Below, in pieces: positions 6,812 through 6,986 of a stretch of DNA of 6,986 nt. The translations under genes were made by a program, and so were the position numbers. Each line of letters starts with the position of its first letter. The first letter of the stretch is position 1. Under the pieces are notes generated by a model. The model was not told the DNA's origin. It did no database searches and worked only from the letters and a program-made list of their open reading frames with translations. The stretch lies in contig JAKDNE010000169.1 of assembly GCA_030451965.1 (NCBI GenBank), positions 1 through 6,986 of the forward strand, read 5' to 3'. The stretch comes from Brachybacterium sp. GTDB taxonomy: Bacteria > Actinomycetota > Actinomycetes > Actinomycetales > Dermabacteraceae.

Positions 6812-6921
6812 GTGAACCTGTCTCGGGAGTGCGTCACGTGCAGGACGTCGGCGCCCACGGTCTCAACGCCATGGCCAGCATGGAGCATGAATGTGCGCGA
6901 CGCGATGTCTCCCGGGCGATT

Positions 6922-6942
6922 CTCACGGAACCCTCACGAAAC
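6922..6942. repeat. tandem direct repeat with 11-base period, candidate operator
   Basis: CTCACGGAAC (6922-6931) and CTCACGAAAC (6933-6942) match at 9 of 10 positions and start 11 bases apart, one helical turn. Tandem half-sites with this spacing are the usual binding pattern of OmpR/PhoB-type response regulators, for example actinobacterial PhoP and MtrA. Which regulator, if any, binds here cannot be told from the sequence. The position would suit control of a rightward promoter; control of the mevalonate operon is also possible. Confidence 0.4.
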
Positions 6943-6968
6943 GTGCATAGGAGTGACCGGACCGTCGA

Positions 6969-6978
6969 GGGGGAGGAG
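6969..6978 (+). promoter_or_regulatory. ribosome-binding-like site for a divergent gene starting beyond the window
   Basis: GGGGGAGGAG on the plus strand contains a strong Shine-Dalgarno core and is followed by eight bases up to the window end. A start codon at or just after 6987 would have normal spacing. The start itself is not visible, so this is an inference. Confidence 0.4.
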
Positions 6979-6986
6979 CGCCGCCG

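Larger units (their letters stand above)
6804..6986. promoter_or_regulatory. operon upstream region, probably a divergent promoter region
   Basis: These 183 bases hold no convincing gene on either strand and must contain the promoter of the mevalonate operon unless the operon is read from further upstream. I could not find a minus-strand promoter with both a good -35 and a TANNNT-type -10 at normal spacing. The stretch contains a direct repeat at 6922-6942, an inverted copy of its TCACGA core (TCGTGA at 6810-6815) next to the kinase start, and a purine-rich site at the right end. Local palindromes (CACGTG 6835-6840, GACGTC 6844-6849, GGCGCC 6850-6855) are short and common in GC-rich DNA. Confidence 0.45.

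Noticed and set aside
6835..6878. Cluster of short palindromes (CACGTG, GACGTC, GGCGCC, GCCATGGC) and repeated CATGCT in the upstream region
   Set aside because: Six- to eight-base palindromes are frequent by chance at this base composition, and their spacing shows no regular arrangement.
6953..6986. Possible GTG start at 6953 of a plus-strand gene
   Set aside because: The AGGAG directly abuts the GTG, leaving no normal spacing. The purine run at 6969-6978 points instead to a start just beyond the window.
1..6986. Insertion sequences, CRISPR arrays, tRNA or rRNA genes, attachment sites
   Set aside because: I found no terminal inverted repeats, transposase-like frames, regularly spaced repeats or RNA-gene signatures; almost every base is accounted for by the seven genes.

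Overview
The window is GC-rich (roughly 70% by eye), with long spurious open frames antisense to the genes, as expected for a high-GC actinobacterium. The gene content and order match, from memory, the mevalonate cluster described in Streptomyces sp. CL190. The family (Streptomycetaceae, Micrococcales or other) cannot be fixed from this sequence alone.

Layout. Bases 1-342 (+ strand) are the 3' end of a gene that looks like a class I SAM-dependent methyltransferase; its 5' end lies outside the window. A 19-base gap follows, with a GC-rich stem-loop at 330-350. Bases 362-6803 (- strand) hold one six-gene operon. In transcription order (right to left) it encodes mevalonate kinase (6803-5838), diphosphomevalonate decarboxylase (5841-4873), phosphomevalonate kinase (4876-3734), type 2 isopentenyl-diphosphate isomerase (3737-2604), HMG-CoA reductase (2607-1546) and HMG-CoA synthase (1549-362). 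All five internal junctions are the same 4-base ATGA overlap, so there is no intergenic DNA in the operon. Bases 6804-6986 are a non-coding upstream region. It holds an 11-base-period direct repeat and, at the right edge, a purine-rich ribosome-binding-like site pointing to a divergent + strand gene that would start just outside the window.

How the genes work together. HMG-CoA synthase joins acetyl-CoA and acetoacetyl-CoA to give HMG-CoA, and the reductase makes mevalonate. Mevalonate kinase and phosphomevalonate kinase phosphorylate it twice, the decarboxylase yields isopentenyl diphosphate (IPP), and the FMN-dependent isomerase makes dimethylallyl diphosphate (DMAPP). The operon therefore covers acetoacetyl-CoA to IPP/DMAPP. 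The acetoacetyl-CoA-forming enzyme and a polyprenyl diphosphate synthase are not in the window. The main catalytic residues I could place are present in all six enzymes.

This is a known pathway, and I see no evidence of an undescribed system. The points most worth a second look are the uniform ATGA coupling, the upstream direct repeat, some motif departures in the decarboxylase, and the Ser/Thr/Pro-rich tail of the isomerase.
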